Shown here: one piece after another, positions 15,960-24,690 of the stretch
Numbering within the stretch: position 1 is the stretch's first letter
Layout of the letters: each line of letters opens with the position of its first letter
NCBI GenBank assembly: GCA_964440295.1
Contig: CAYTRT010000001.1
Coordinates: 1 to 64,000, forward strand
Direction of reading: 5' to 3'
DNA: 64,000 nucleotides
DNA from: CALIKS01 sp964440295
GTDB lineage: Archaea; Thermoproteota; Nitrososphaeria_A; Caldarchaeales; Calditenuaceae
Program-made: the position numbers and the translations under genes
Notes under the pieces: model-generated
The model's input: only the letters and a program-made list of their open reading frames with translations
What the model was told of the DNA's origin: nothing
Databases searched by the model: none

Positions 15960-17341
15960 TTTGCAACCACCTCCGTCAGGGCAGCAACGTAATTTTCCAC
16001 AGATCTTAGGTCATGGACCTCCGTAAAACAAGTAACTATCGACTCTCCAAACTCCGGATAGAGTTCAGAGATATTAAATCCGCCGATTATTCCTTTTTCT
16101 AGCAGTTTCTTAAGCAATTGGGATGCTGTTAATCCGCTTACAGAATATGCAAATTCTTGGTAATGCGGTATCCCTTGAAGCGGGATTTTAACAAATCTTA
16201 ACTCGGCGAATTTTTTCATCGCAATGCTCGTCAAAGTCAGTATATACTCGGCTAGTTCTCTCAGCCCATTCTTACCCAATAATGCGAGGTAGGCAGCCAC
16301 GCCTATCGCCATTAGGGCCTGGTTAGTGCAAATGTTTGAGGTGGCCTTCTCCCTCTTTATGTGCTGCTCTCTTGTTTGAAGAACCATGGCGAAACATCTA
16401 TCAACCCCACTTACATCCTCAGTCATTCCTATCAACCTTCCAGGCATATTCCTCAGCATTTTAGGATCATCCCTACACGCAAAGATCCCAAGTGATGGTC
16501 CTCCGAAGGAAAGTGGAAGTCCAAGAGACTGGCCCTCACCCACCGCGATATCTGCGCCAATTTCTCCAGGCGATTTGAGGATTCCTAAAACTGTAGGCTC
16601 AACACCAACAATAAAATACGCACCCTTGGCATGTACAATATCTGCCAGCTCGTCTATGTTTTGAGTTATGAATCCGAGGCTGTTGGGATACTCGACGTAG
16701 AGGGCCGCCGAATCATCTAGACTCTGTTTAAGATCGTCGACTTTGAGTTTCCCATCACTTGTGTATCCTATTTCTTTAATAAATCCACCCATAGGCTCGA
16801 TGTATGTATTGAGAGTATCTAACCTCTGATGAAAGACGTACCTACCGACAAGTATCTTCTTTTTTCCGGTTAGCCTTATAGCCATCCTGCCAGCTTCAGC
16901 TAGGGCAGTTGACCAATCATACATTGAAGAGTTAACAATTTCTAGGCCAAGCAACTCGGCCATTAGGCTTTGATACTCAAAAAGAGCAGTGAGCATACCT
17001 TGAGATGCTTCTGGCTGGTATGGCGTGTATGAAGTTAGGAATTCGCTTCTTCTCAATATCTCTTTAACAACGGCGGGCACGTATCGCAGATATGCTCCTT
17101 GGCCAATGTGCAGCTGTAGTTTCGGGAAGGTCATATTTTTGGAAGCAATGCTCAAGATCTGTTTGATCATTTCTTTTTCAGAAAGGGGCCCCTCGAAATC
17201 CGGCTCTTTACTAATTACAAATTCACCGGGAATGTCTCTAAAGAGCTCTTCTAAAGACCTTATCCCAATATTTTGCATCATTTCAGTGATTTCTTCCTCG
17301 TTATGGGGTATGAATGGATTATTTGATGCGTATCTATTCAT
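15956..17341 (-). CDS. gcvPA: Glycine dehydrogenase subunit 1 (P-protein N-terminal half)
   Basis: A 461-residue N-terminal half of split glycine decarboxylase. Visible signatures are FIPHNEEEITEMMQNIG at the start, SYTPYQPEASQGMLTALFEYQ, MYDWSTALAEA, and GEGQSLGLPLSFGGPSLGIFA. The subunit is PLP-fold but lacks the lysine, as expected; it forms a heterodimer with GcvPB. It is the first gene of the gcvPA-gcvPB-gcvT-RPA operon. A 113-nt divergent spacer separates its ATG from tpiA. Confidence 0.96.
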   Translation of the reverse strand: MNRYASNNPFIPHNEEEITEMMQNIGIRSLEELFRDIPGEFVISKEPDFEGPLSEKEMIKQILSIASKNMTFPKLQLHIGQGAYLRYVPAVVKEILRRSEFLTSYTPYQPEASQGMLTALFEYQSLMAELLGLEIVNSSMYDWSTALAEAGRMAIRLTGKKKILVGRYVFHQRLDTLNTYIEPMGGFIKEIGYTSDGKLKVDDLKQSLDDSAALYVEYPNSLGFITQNIDELADIVHAKGAYFIVGVEPTVLGILKSPGEIGADIAVGEGQSLGLPLSFGGPSLGIFACRDDPKMLRNMPGRLIGMTEDVSGVDRCFAMVLQTREQHIKREKATSNICTNQALMAIGVAAYLALLGKNGLRELAEYILTLTSIAMKKFAELRFVKIPLQGIPHYQEFAYSVSGLTASQLLKKLLEKGIIGGFNISELYPEFGESIVTCFTEVHDLRSVENYVAALTEVVAK

Positions 17342-17454
17342 AGCTCAATCTGATAAATGCCTCTGACCTTATTAAAATGTTTCTATTCTACGAGTCATAA
17401 ACATGCGAAGAAGTTATTTTATGGAAAGTAATTTATAAATCGTGAAACTTGAGA

Positions 17455-18147
17455 ATGAGGCTTGAACCTCCAATAATAATATTAAACTTTAAGAGTCATA
17501 AAGAGACAACGGGACAGCAGGCTGAGAATCTAGCATTAATTGCTGAAAAGGTTAGTAGAGACACAGGAATCACAGTAGCTATAGCTGCACAGGCCACAGA
17601 CATATTCAGATTATCAAGAAGGGTAAATATACCTATATTGGCTCAGCATGTAGACGCAGAGGATCCCGGAAATTACACAGGACATATCACTGCATATGCG
17701 GTTAAAGAAGCTGGTGGCGTTGGCAGCCTGCTGAATCACTCTGAAAAAAGATTACTACTAATGGATATTGCAAAAGCAATTGCTGCTCTTCGGGCGGAAG
17801 ATTTGGTCTCTGTTCTTTGCACTGATACTCCTTACACTTCTATAGCTGGTGCAGCCCTCAGGCCAGACTTTTTAGCCGTCGAGGCTCCCGAACTAATCGG
17901 TACCGGGATCAGTGTAGCAAAAGCTAAGCCGGAAATTATTACAAGAACCATCGAGCTAGTGAATGAATTGTCTTTAGACATTCCAATACTGTGTGGTGCA
18001 GGCATAACTGACATGAATGATGTTTCTAGGGCTTTTGACCTAGGTGTAGATGGAGTGCTTCTCACATCTGCATTCGTAAAGTCGAATGATAAGTATGGTC
18101 TTCTGTTTTCAATGTGTAGGGCAGCGATAGAACACTATAAGAGATAA
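17455..18147 (+). CDS. tpiA: Triosephosphate isomerase
   Basis: A 230-residue archaeal-type TIM barrel, shorter than the bacterial enzyme as usual. Active-site residues counted from the ATG are N11 and K13 in NFKSH, H95 in LLNHSEKR, and the catalytic glutamate E143 in AVEAPELIGTG. The phosphate loop is CGAGIT near the C-terminus. It interconverts DHAP and glyceraldehyde-3-phosphate. ATG at 17455 is preferred to the in-frame TTG at 17449. It is divergent from gcvPA; AT-rich TATA-like sequences lie at 17413-17422 and 17431-17440. Confidence 0.96.
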   Translation: MRLEPPIIILNFKSHKETTGQQAENLALIAEKVSRDTGITVAIAAQATDIFRLSRRVNIPILAQHVDAEDPGNYTGHITAYAVKEAGGVGSLLNHSEKRLLLMDIAKAIAALRAEDLVSVLCTDTPYTSIAGAALRPDFLAVEAPELIGTGISVAKAKPEIITRTIELVNELSLDIPILCGAGITDMNDVSRAFDLGVDGVLLTSAFVKSNDKYGLLFSMCRAAIEHYKR

Positions 18148-18828
18148 TCAATCATATTTTACGACGTTGATTATTTCCACTGGAACATAACTTGAATAGG
18201 GATCAATATAAGAAAAAGTATCATTCATCACAGCTATTATTTCTGAACTTTCTCCCGGATTAATCCTGTTAATAAAATACCCATGACCATTAGGACCCAC
18301 GACAGTCCTAATTATTGATCCATTATTTCTAATCAAGGTTAAGACTGGGTCTGAGAGATATGCCCTGTAACCTTCATTTATCTGTACGGTAATTCTAACC
18401 ATGGTTTTATTTTCGATTGACTCTATCGAAAGCACACTTGGGTATAATTTCGTGACTAAAAAGTTCACAGTAATTTTTTCGTCTTTTTTGATCGTCAACT
18501 TGTCCATATAAGGAGCCAATTTTATATCCGGCAGCTTTACATAGCTACTGTAAGATCCCGGGCTTATCATTATTGATGCTCTACCCATACAGTCTGTCTT
18601 ATTGCTCTCTAAACCCACAACTACTACTGCGTCTTTCGCGGGCACGACTGTTCCATTATCGGTCTTTAAATATACTTCAAATTCAACTCTTGCTTGATTT
18701 GCTAGGGCAAAATTCTTGCCAGCTAACCCAAAATTGGAGCCAGATAAGCTATATATCGAGAAAAACAGGACTAATAGAAGCATCAACGATATGTGGATTA
18801 GTCTCTGTCCAATCCTCATTGATGGCAT
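18148..18828 (-). CDS. Secreted protein with carboxypeptidase-regulatory-like domain
   Basis: A 226-residue protein of no recognised family. The N-terminus is a signal peptide or anchor: basic RIGQRL, then a hydrophobic stretch to about residue 31. The first mature segment resembles a carboxypeptidase-regulatory/transthyretin-type module (VEFEVYLKTDNGTVVPAKDAVVVVG ... DCMGRASIMISPGSY), followed by a second beta-rich segment. The final residues are VVKYD. It likely lies outside the membrane. It is convergent with tpiA, its stop lying immediately after the tpiA stop. The module type resembles that of the surface protein at 7.6-9.5 kb, so both may belong to the cell envelope. Confidence 0.55.
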   Translation of the reverse strand: MPSMRIGQRLIHISLMLLLVLFFSIYSLSGSNFGLAGKNFALANQARVEFEVYLKTDNGTVVPAKDAVVVVGLESNKTDCMGRASIMISPGSYSSYVKLPDIKLAPYMDKLTIKKDEKITVNFLVTKLYPSVLSIESIENKTMVRITVQINEGYRAYLSDPVLTLIRNNGSIIRTVVGPNGHGYFINRINPGESSEIIAVMNDTFSYIDPYSSYVPVEIINVVKYD

Positions 18829-18973
18829 TAGTCCATCATCGGGATTTATATCCTATTACATTTATAAAAGCCCTCTTTAAAAATAGGCATTAGAAAGTTG
18901 CTATAATGTATTTAATACTTTTATGTAAATTGGTTTTACTTTTATTACATTTTTCAAACAATCGGTGGTAAAG

Positions 18974-18981
18974 TTATATAT
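18974..18981 (+). promoter_or_regulatory. TATA box of glutamine synthetase gene
   Basis: TTATATAT on the plus strand, centred about 40 nt before the ATG at 19018. Transcription would start near 19004, giving an almost leaderless mRNA. Inspection only. Confidence 0.45.
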
Positions 18982-19017
18982 GGCTTCTTCGGGACTAAAC
19001 TCTGGTTGGTTGGCGGG

Positions 19018-20283
19018 ATGTCAGTTGATAGAGATAATATCAAGGAAATTGTCAAGTCTTTCGAAGCAAAATTCATAGATCTCCAGTTTACAGATCTCCC
19101 TGGCAAGCTTCAGCACGTAACTATCATGCTGGATGGGCTGGATGAAAGCTATTTTGAGAGTGGTTTTCCGAAGCTTGACGGCTCCTCTATCAGAGGATTT
19201 GTTGACATCCACGAATCAGACATGGTTTTGATGCCTGACTACGCCACTATGGCTTTAGATCCATTTAGAGNNNNNNNNNNNNNNNNNNNNNNNNNNNNNN
19301 NNNNNNNNNNNNNNNNNNNNNNNNNNNNNNNNNNNNNNNNNNNNNNNNNNNNNNNNNNNNNNNNNNNNNNTTATCCAATAAGGTTTAAGGAGGGATACTA
19401 CCCTACAACTCCGCAAGACACATTAATGGACTTTAGAAATGAATGCACAACCATCCTAAAGGATACTTTCGGTATAAGGGTGGACTCGCATCATCACGAA
19501 GTTGCAACTGCTGGTCAATGCGAAATTGACATGGTGTATAACACGCTTACGAGGATGGCTGACTATGTCCAGACATGTAAATACGTTGTTAAAAACGTTG
19601 CTAAGAAACATGGATTAATGGCGACGTTCATGCCGAAGCCAGTATACATGGATAATGCTTCCGGGATGCATGTCCACTCAAGTCTTTGGTCTGGAGGCGA
19701 AAATCTGTTCTATGACCCCGATGATAAGTACGCAGAGCTAAGTCAGGTAGGAAGATACTACGTAGGAGGACTGATTGAACATAGTCGTGCATTGGCAGCG
19801 ATCGTCTGTCCTACCACTAACTCATATAAGAGACTCGTACCTGGATACGAGGCACCAGTATACATAGCTTGGAGCAAGTCTAATAGATCTGCAAATATCA
19901 GAATACCTGTATATCAAATTGGCAAGCCAAGCTCTAAGCGTGTAGAGTTTAGGACGCCTGACCCATCATGCAACCCCTACCTAGCATTCGCTGCAATACT
20001 GATGGCGGGCTTGGATGGTATAAAAAAGAAAATAGATCCGGGAGACCCAATTGATGCAAACATTTATCACCTTACGCCCGAGGCTAGACGCAGCTACGGG
20101 ATAAGGGAGCTTCCAAGCTCATTATTTGAGGCGGCCGAAGAGCTAGAATCTGATAATGAGTTTCTTAAACCAGTATTTACTAGCGACCTAATAGAAACAA
20201 TAGTATCAATGGAGAAAAACATGCACCTGCAGGTCTTTAGCATGCCGCATCCATACGAATTCTATCTATACTTTGATGCATAG
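19018..20283 (+). CDS. glnA: Glutamine synthetase type I, interrupted by gap
   Basis: ATP-dependent ammonia assimilation onto glutamate. The N-terminal beta-grasp part is visible (FIDLQFTDLPGKLQH, then LDGSSIRGF), and the break falls right after LDPFR. After the gap the catalytic domain continues with GYYPTTPQD, the metal-ligand regions HHEVATAGQCEID and MDNASGMHVHSSLW, the substrate loop TNSYKRLVPGYEAP, and RVEFRTPDPSCNPYLAFAAILMAG. No adenylylation tyrosine motif of the enterobacterial kind is seen. About 390 residues are visible against a family size near 440-475, so roughly 80-100 residues are missing and the true gap is larger than 100 bases. ATG at 19018 is preferred; TTG at 19006 is in frame. 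Confidence 0.96.
   Translation: MSVDRDNIKEIVKSFEAKFIDLQFTDLPGKLQHVTIMLDGLDESYFESGFPKLDGSSIRGFVDIHESDMVLMPDYATMALDPFRXXXXXXXXXXXXXXXXXXXXXXXXXXXXXXXXXXYPIRFKEGYYPTTPQDTLMDFRNECTTILKDTFGIRVDSHHHEVATAGQCEIDMVYNTLTRMADYVQTCKYVVKNVAKKHGLMATFMPKPVYMDNASGMHVHSSLWSGGENLFYDPDDKYAELSQVGRYYVGGLIEHSRALAAIVCPTTNSYKRLVPGYEAPVYIAWSKSNRSANIRIPVYQIGKPSSKRVEFRTPDPSCNPYLAFAAILMAGLDGIKKKIDPGDPIDANIYHLTPEARRSYGIRELPSSLFEAAEELESDNEFLKPVFTSDLIETIVSMEKNMHLQVFSMPHPYEFYLYFDA
19271..19370. other. Scaffold gap (100 N) inside glutamine synthetase
   Basis: Exactly 100 N. By comparison with the family, the missing coding sequence (from after DPFR to before the GYYPTTP segment) should be roughly 250-300 nt, so the N count is a placeholder. 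Confidence 0.95.
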
Positions 20284-20307
20284 GACCATTATTCATTTAT
20301 CATTTGG

Positions 20308-21234
20308 TCAGTGTAACAGTGTCTCTCCCAAAAACCCAGTAATTATAAGGTTAATCGCCTCGTCTTCCGATAGTCCCCTACTCCTCAGATAATAAATCTC
20401 CTCTTCAGAAATTTTTCCTATCGAGGCCTCATGCGTAAGAATAGCTCCCTTATTCTTAGTAAATATCTCAGGGATAGAACTTATGATTGAATTATTTGAT
20501 AATAATAATCCCATGCAATCAATATGTCCTCTCCCTGCTCCGTTGGCAACGATTTTGCTGCGAGAAACTATGCTCGCATTACTATCCGAGATCATTCTTA
20601 ATTTTATGACTCCGTTCGAGTTGTCTCCATTAAGGACCATCGTATCGAAAAGCTCTGCTTCCTCATTCTTGGCTAGTATCGATGCTTCAAAATTGGCTGA
20701 GGCATTAGGACCTAGCAATGCATTACTTTCCACTCTTAATTTTCTCAGAGGGCTTATACATTTATAAAAACTAAACAACGTGGCTCCCTTTTCTAAAACT
20801 ATTTCAGAGGTAGTTTTTACTTCGTCAGAAGCACCCCACTTATGAAAATGTCTTAATTTAAGCGAAGAATTTTCCTTAAGTATTATTTTTGTGTGGCCTT
20901 CATGTTTTCCGCCTAAAATTGGCTTCACAGCGTTACAGATGCTGTAAAGCTCGGCCTCAATGCCGCTCTCAACTATGACAAGATTATTTAGTCGTTGGTG
21001 AACCTTAGGGGAAGAGATTGCTATGCAAGTGCTTAATGGGTGCTTTATCTGCTTCTTTATCCAAATCATGTATCCCTCCACTGGTTTTTGATCAAAATAT
21101 TTTTTCACTTCGTCGAATTCGTCGTAGGCCTCTGGACTTGGCTTAAGAATTACTCCCTCTGAAGAGAGTAGCTTCTTAATTATGTGATCAATCTGTAAGT
21201 AATTCGCGCCCTTTGCACTCTCCACACTTTTCAT
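20308..21234 (-). CDS. SufB/SufD-like scaffold protein (SmsB type)
   Basis: A 308-residue SufB/D-family protein, much shorter than bacterial SufB (about 470-495) or SufD (about 420). The core is a right-handed beta-helix pattern of alternating short strands (SSLKLRHFHKWG, ANFEASILAKNEEAELFDTMVL, GRGHIDCMGLLL). The family C-terminus is intact: ILTHEASIGKISEEEIYYLRSRGLSEDEA. Partnered with the SufC-like ATPase just upstream, it matches the two-gene SMS (minimal SUF) arrangement. The role is Fe-S cluster assembly in the cytosol. ATG at 21234 (GTG at 21240 possible) overlaps the ATPase gene by 47 nt. No cysteine desulfurase or SufU/E is nearby, so sulfide may be the sulfur source (inference). Confidence 0.85.
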   Translation of the reverse strand: MKSVESAKGANYLQIDHIIKKLLSSEGVILKPSPEAYDEFDEVKKYFDQKPVEGYMIWIKKQIKHPLSTCIAISSPKVHQRLNNLVIVESGIEAELYSICNAVKPILGGKHEGHTKIILKENSSLKLRHFHKWGASDEVKTTSEIVLEKGATLFSFYKCISPLRKLRVESNALLGPNASANFEASILAKNEEAELFDTMVLNGDNSNGVIKLRMISDSNASIVSRSKIVANGAGRGHIDCMGLLLSNNSIISSIPEIFTKNKGAILTHEASIGKISEEEIYYLRSRGLSEDEAINLIITGFLGETLLH

Positions 21235-21913
21235 AACCACACCTCAGGATCGTTTCCCAGGGCTTTCTCCAATCTTTTGAGGAACACACTATTTCACCAT
21301 TTAGTATTACATGCGCAGCGTCAGGATCCAAAAATTGGAGGATATCTCCCCTATGAGTAATGGCAAGCACTGAGACACCATTATCGATTAATCTTTCCTG
21401 TATTATTTTCATTAATCTGTTAAGATTGATTATATCGAGTCCTGAATCTATCTCGTCAAGAATAACAAATGCTGGCTTAAGGCATAGAATCTGTAGTATC
21501 TCTGAGATCTTTTTTTCACCGCCAGAAAAACCAACATTGACTTCTCTCTCCATGAAATCATGAGTTAAGGGGAGGTCCTTTATATTAAACGTGGTTTTCT
21601 CCCTTGAAATTCGCTTTAGTAGAAGCGAGAGCTTAACATTTTTTATGGCGGGTGGGTTCTGAAAAGCTAACGCGATACCTAACTTTGCCCTCTCCTCTAT
21701 TGGCAGATGTGTAATGTTAATGTCTCTAAACCATATCTCTCCACTTATGATTTCGTATCTCGGCAGACCCATTATTGTGTAGGCAAGTGTTGATTTGCCA
21801 GAAGCGTTGGGACCAAGCAAAGCATGTATCTCGCCTTCATTAATTTTTAGATTGATGTTTTTCAAGATAATTTTTCCATTCACCTTAACATTCAAATTCC
21901 TTACATCAAGCAT
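21188..21913 (-). CDS. sufC: SufC-like Fe-S assembly ATPase (SmsC type)
   Basis: A 241-residue ABC ATPase. Walker A is GPNASGKSTL (34-43), with Ala at the position usually Gly in SufC. The Q-loop segment is AFQNPPAI, the ABC signature is FSGGEKK, Walker B is FVILDEIDSGLDI, and the switch histidine is in AITHRGD. The DEIDSGLDID pattern is diagnostic of SufC. It powers Fe-S assembly on the SufB-like partner with which it overlaps. The last residues include CGYEKCGECKG, a cysteine cluster at the C-terminus that is unusual for SufC and might bind metal or Fe-S. It is the first gene of a two-gene operon. Confidence 0.92.
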   Translation of the reverse strand: MLDVRNLNVKVNGKIILKNINLKINEGEIHALLGPNASGKSTLAYTIMGLPRYEIISGEIWFRDINITHLPIEERAKLGIALAFQNPPAIKNVKLSLLLKRISREKTTFNIKDLPLTHDFMEREVNVGFSGGEKKISEILQILCLKPAFVILDEIDSGLDIINLNRLMKIIQERLIDNGVSVLAITHRGDILQFLDPDAAHVILNGEIVCSSKDWRKPWETILRCGYEKCGECKGRELLTD

Positions 21914-22049
21914 TACTGAGTCTCTAATACTATTCCCCTAACTTCATTAATAAACGTTATTCACTAAATAGTTCAATTTATTTACAGATAATTAAAGCTA
22001 ACTAAAGGATAATATTATCGGATAATAGATAACGAAATCTATGAATTAT

Positions 22050-22682
22050 TTATTCTTCTTCTTCAGTTACTGCTTGAGTCGTAAACTGTTCAATTGTTAT
22101 TTTCTCGAGCAGTTCAGGTGTTGCTAATCCTTTCTCGATGAGTACTCTTCTTGCTAAGTACCAGAATGCGAATGGTAGCGATGTCCTACCCCTGTTATTC
22201 ATTGGTATTATCAAGTCTATGTTGCTGCAGACGTTGTCGGTGCTACACATGGCTATTACTGGTTTTCTAGCTATGCTTGCTTCAATGACTGCCTGTATGT
22301 CGTATCTCGGATCAGAAACAACCACTAGTGTGGGCTCAAGATAGTATCTTAAAGTTCTATTCGTAAATATTCCGGCGGGTATCTTACCCGCAATTGGAAT
22401 AGCGCCAGTTATCTCGCAGAATTTCTGAACTGCCTTTATGCCATAGACATGTGTGGATACAACAGCTACCTTGTTTAAGTCGTTCATCGCTATCATTTTA
22501 GCTGCAATGTTGAGTCGCTCCAGTATTTTCTTTACGTCGAAAAGATAGACACCATCCGCCCTAAGTCTATATATGAACCTCTCCATGTGCTTTACTTTTA
22601 TTTTTGCGCCTAGATGGACACCGCTTTTTACTAGTAGCTCCTGCAGCTCTACCTCAGGGCTTATGTAGGTGCTATCGCTCAA
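22050..22682 (-). CDS. rps2: 30S ribosomal protein uS2
   Basis: A 210-residue archaeal uS2. Typical segments are LLVKSGVHLGAKIKVKHM near the N-terminus, DVKKILERLNIAAKMI, and VVVSDPRYDIQAVIEAS ... PVIAMCSTDN. It belongs to the small-subunit head/body junction. The TTG start overlaps the enolase stop as TTGA, so translation is probably coupled. Last gene of the rps9-rpoN-eno-rps2 operon. Confidence 0.96.
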   Translation of the reverse strand: MSDSTYISPEVELQELLVKSGVHLGAKIKVKHMERFIYRLRADGVYLFDVKKILERLNIAAKMIAMNDLNKVAVVSTHVYGIKAVQKFCEITGAIPIAGKIPAGIFTNRTLRYYLEPTLVVVSDPRYDIQAVIEASIARKPVIAMCSTDNVCSNIDLIIPMNNRGRTSLPFAFWYLARRVLIEKGLATPELLEKITIEQFTTQAVTEEEE

Positions 22683-23929
22683 CTACTCATCAACCTCTGA
22701 ACCTTATTTATCTGTTCGCCTAGTCTTATCAGTTCGTTAGCTTTTGCTATTCTCTCTCCTCCCATGATTCCCGCCTTAATAACCTTACATCCAAAGCCGA
22801 CCGCTATGTGGGGTAAGTAGTGGTCTGTCGTCTCACCGGACCTGTGGGAAGCTATAAGTAGGAGATTATGATCCTTACCGGTCCTTACAGCATCCCAAGT
22901 AAGAGATAATGTGCCGACTTGATTCGGCTTTATTATTGCGGCTCTTATCGCTCCTATAGACGCAGCTTTACTGATTAGCTCCGCCCTCGTGACGACTAAA
23001 TCGTCACCACATACATACGTCCTTGGCAGTGCTCTTGAAAGATTTCTAAACGATTCATAGTCATCTTCCCTGAAGGGATCCTCGATATAGATTATCTCGT
23101 ATTTGTCTGCTAGTTCAGCTAGGTATTGAAGAAACCCCTCATTGTCAAGGTAGAGTCCAGCGCTTGTTAGGATGTATTTGTCGCTGTGTGGATTGTAGAT
23201 ATTAGTGCCCGCCACGTCTATTCCGATCGACATTTTAACATTTAGCTCATCCTCAACTTTCTTGGCAGCGTCGTAAAGTATCTCCAGTGCTGCCTCAACG
23301 CTTATGGGTGGTGCGTAGGCTCCCTCGTCTCCCTTGCCCAATGGATAGTTACTGATTTTTCCTTCCAACAGTCTTCCTACAATTTTATGCACTTTAATGT
23401 TAGCCATTACTGCATCATTGATCGTATTTGGATTTCTTGGAATTACTAAAAATTCTTGTATCTCCGGAGCCCCGGGTCCCGCATGTTTACCCCCTCCTAT
23501 CACATTTCCTAGAGGTAGGGGGAGAGCCGGCTCATTCTTAGTTGTAGTAGCTAGATAGGCATAAAGAGGCAAACTCTTTACTTTTGAGATTGCTATGGCC
23601 GTTGCTATGGAGATTGCTAGTGCTGTGTTTCCACCAATCCTTGAAAAATTCCAAGTTCCGTCAAGCTCGGCCAATATCTTGTCTATCGTTTCATAGTTCT
23701 CGACTGCCATTCCTACTAATTTAGGAGCAATCTCTCTTCGTAGAGTTTCTAGAGCAGCTTCAGGGCCTCCCGTCGGGAATGGCTCAGCCTCTCTTGCGCC
23801 TCTGCTTTTTCCTGAGGGTGCCGCAGCTTGACCTACTTGTCCATCAATATTTACCTCTACTTCGACTGTTTTATCGCCTCGGCTGTCATAAACTACTCTT
23901 CCCTTGATGTCTTTTATCGTGTGGGTCAT
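22679..23929 (-). CDS. eno: Enolase
   Basis: A 416-residue phosphopyruvate hydratase. Signatures include AAPSGKSRGAREAEPF, NVIGGGKHAGPGAPEIQEFLVIP, the metal-site IYIEDPFREDDYESF, and the active-site lysine region AIIKPNQVGTL followed by ASHRSGETTD. It converts 2-phosphoglycerate to PEP. It lies 3 nt after rpoN and overlaps rps2 by 4 nt, a gene order well known in archaea. Confidence 0.97.
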   Translation of the reverse strand: MTHTIKDIKGRVVYDSRGDKTVEVEVNIDGQVGQAAAPSGKSRGAREAEPFPTGGPEAALETLRREIAPKLVGMAVENYETIDKILAELDGTWNFSRIGGNTALAISIATAIAISKVKSLPLYAYLATTTKNEPALPLPLGNVIGGGKHAGPGAPEIQEFLVIPRNPNTINDAVMANIKVHKIVGRLLEGKISNYPLGKGDEGAYAPPISVEAALEILYDAAKKVEDELNVKMSIGIDVAGTNIYNPHSDKYILTSAGLYLDNEGFLQYLAELADKYEIIYIEDPFREDDYESFRNLSRALPRTYVCGDDLVVTRAELISKAASIGAIRAAIIKPNQVGTLSLTWDAVRTGKDHNLLLIASHRSGETTDHYLPHIAVGFGCKVIKAGIMGGERIAKANELIRLGEQINKVQRLMSS

Positions 23930-23932
23930 ATG

Positions 23933-24145
23933 TTATCTACCCTTTCCGAACCATGTTTCAAATTGGATAACTTCATCGAAGTACTCAACATGCGATAAGA
24001 ACATTCTCCTACAACAGTACCTAGTGATTCCAAGCCGGTCCAATGCTTTCCCCGCCTCTTCTCCGCCTTCTACAGCTTCTACAAATTTCTCCCACTTATC
24101 CGCTATGGGTGCACCGCACGAGAAGCACCTAATTGGAAACATCAT
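23933..24145 (-). CDS. rpoN: RNA polymerase subunit RpoN (Rpb10 homologue)
   Basis: A 70-residue zinc-binding subunit of archaeal RNA polymerase. It begins MMFPIRCFSCG, which lines up with the family's M-x-x-P-V-R-C-F-x-C-G start, and continues with LDRLGITRYCCRRMFLSHV. The zinc ligands are the CxxC near the N-terminus and the adjacent CC pair. The longer frame starting with GTG at 24158 adds five residues not expected in the family, so ATG at 24145 is chosen. It sits between rps9 and eno. Confidence 0.96.
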   Translation of the reverse strand: MMFPIRCFSCGAPIADKWEKFVEAVEGGEEAGKALDRLGITRYCCRRMFLSHVEYFDEVIQFETWFGKGR

Positions 24146-24219
24146 GTCCGTCCAATTCACTGCTCAAGAAGTTTAAATACCCTTTCTTCAACGCTTTTGC
24201 AGAAACCTGGTCCATACAA

Positions 24220-24618
24220 CTACCTATAGCTTTTCTGCTTGAAGCGTCTAGCAGACCTCCTATTGGGTTTTTTGGGTTCTGTCCTCCTAGGGTCGCCAGC
24301 CAGGAGGTAGCGGTTAAATTGGAGGATCTTTGATTTTAAGCTCTCTGAGTGGGCTGCCAATGCTCTTGCAATCGCCATTGCGCATGCATCGGCCTGCCCT
24401 ATAATGCCTCCGCCCTCAACTTTTATTTTAAAATCATGCGTTTTGACAAACTTGTCATCTAGCCTTAGTGGAGTCAGTATTTTTTCGCGGGCAATCTCGT
24501 TGCCGTATAGCTCTACTGGTATTCCGTTTATGTAGACTCTACCATGCCCAGAGACAACCCTAAGTCTAGCTACAGCCTCCTTCCTTGTTCCTACGAATAG
24601 CTGTGCTGCTTTTACCAA
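24220..24618 (-). CDS. rps9: 30S ribosomal protein uS9
   Basis: A 132-residue uS9. The start segment is LFVGTRKEAVARLRV, the middle is IKVEGGGIIGQADACAMAIARAL, and the C-terminal tail is basic (RRTEPKKPNRRSARRFKQKSYR), as needed to reach the P-site tRNA. The start is TTG. It is the first gene of the operon here; rpl13 and rpl18e, which often precede it in archaea, are absent. Confidence 0.96.
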   Translation of the reverse strand: MVKAAQLFVGTRKEAVARLRVVSGHGRVYINGIPVELYGNEIAREKILTPLRLDDKFVKTHDFKIKVEGGGIIGQADACAMAIARALAAHSESLKSKILQFNRYLLAGDPRRTEPKKPNRRSARRFKQKSYR

Positions 24619-24648
24619 AGCGCCACCAAGATAACTGGGGAGGCCTAG

Positions 24649-24656
24649 TTTATATA
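24649..24656 (-). promoter_or_regulatory. TATA box of the rps9 operon
   Basis: The minus strand reads TATATAAA, centred 34 nt before the TTG start of rps9. Transcription would begin about 24626, giving a leader of under 10 nt. A strong match to the archaeal TATA consensus at the right spacing. Confidence 0.6.
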
Positions 24657-24690
24657 CGCATTCCTCACTATTTACTGATAAGACTCCAGA

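Noticed and set aside
20308..21234. Full-length SufB or SufD
   Set aside because: At 308 residues it lacks the large N-terminal part of SufB and the length of SufD; the shorter SufB-like (SmsB) class fits.
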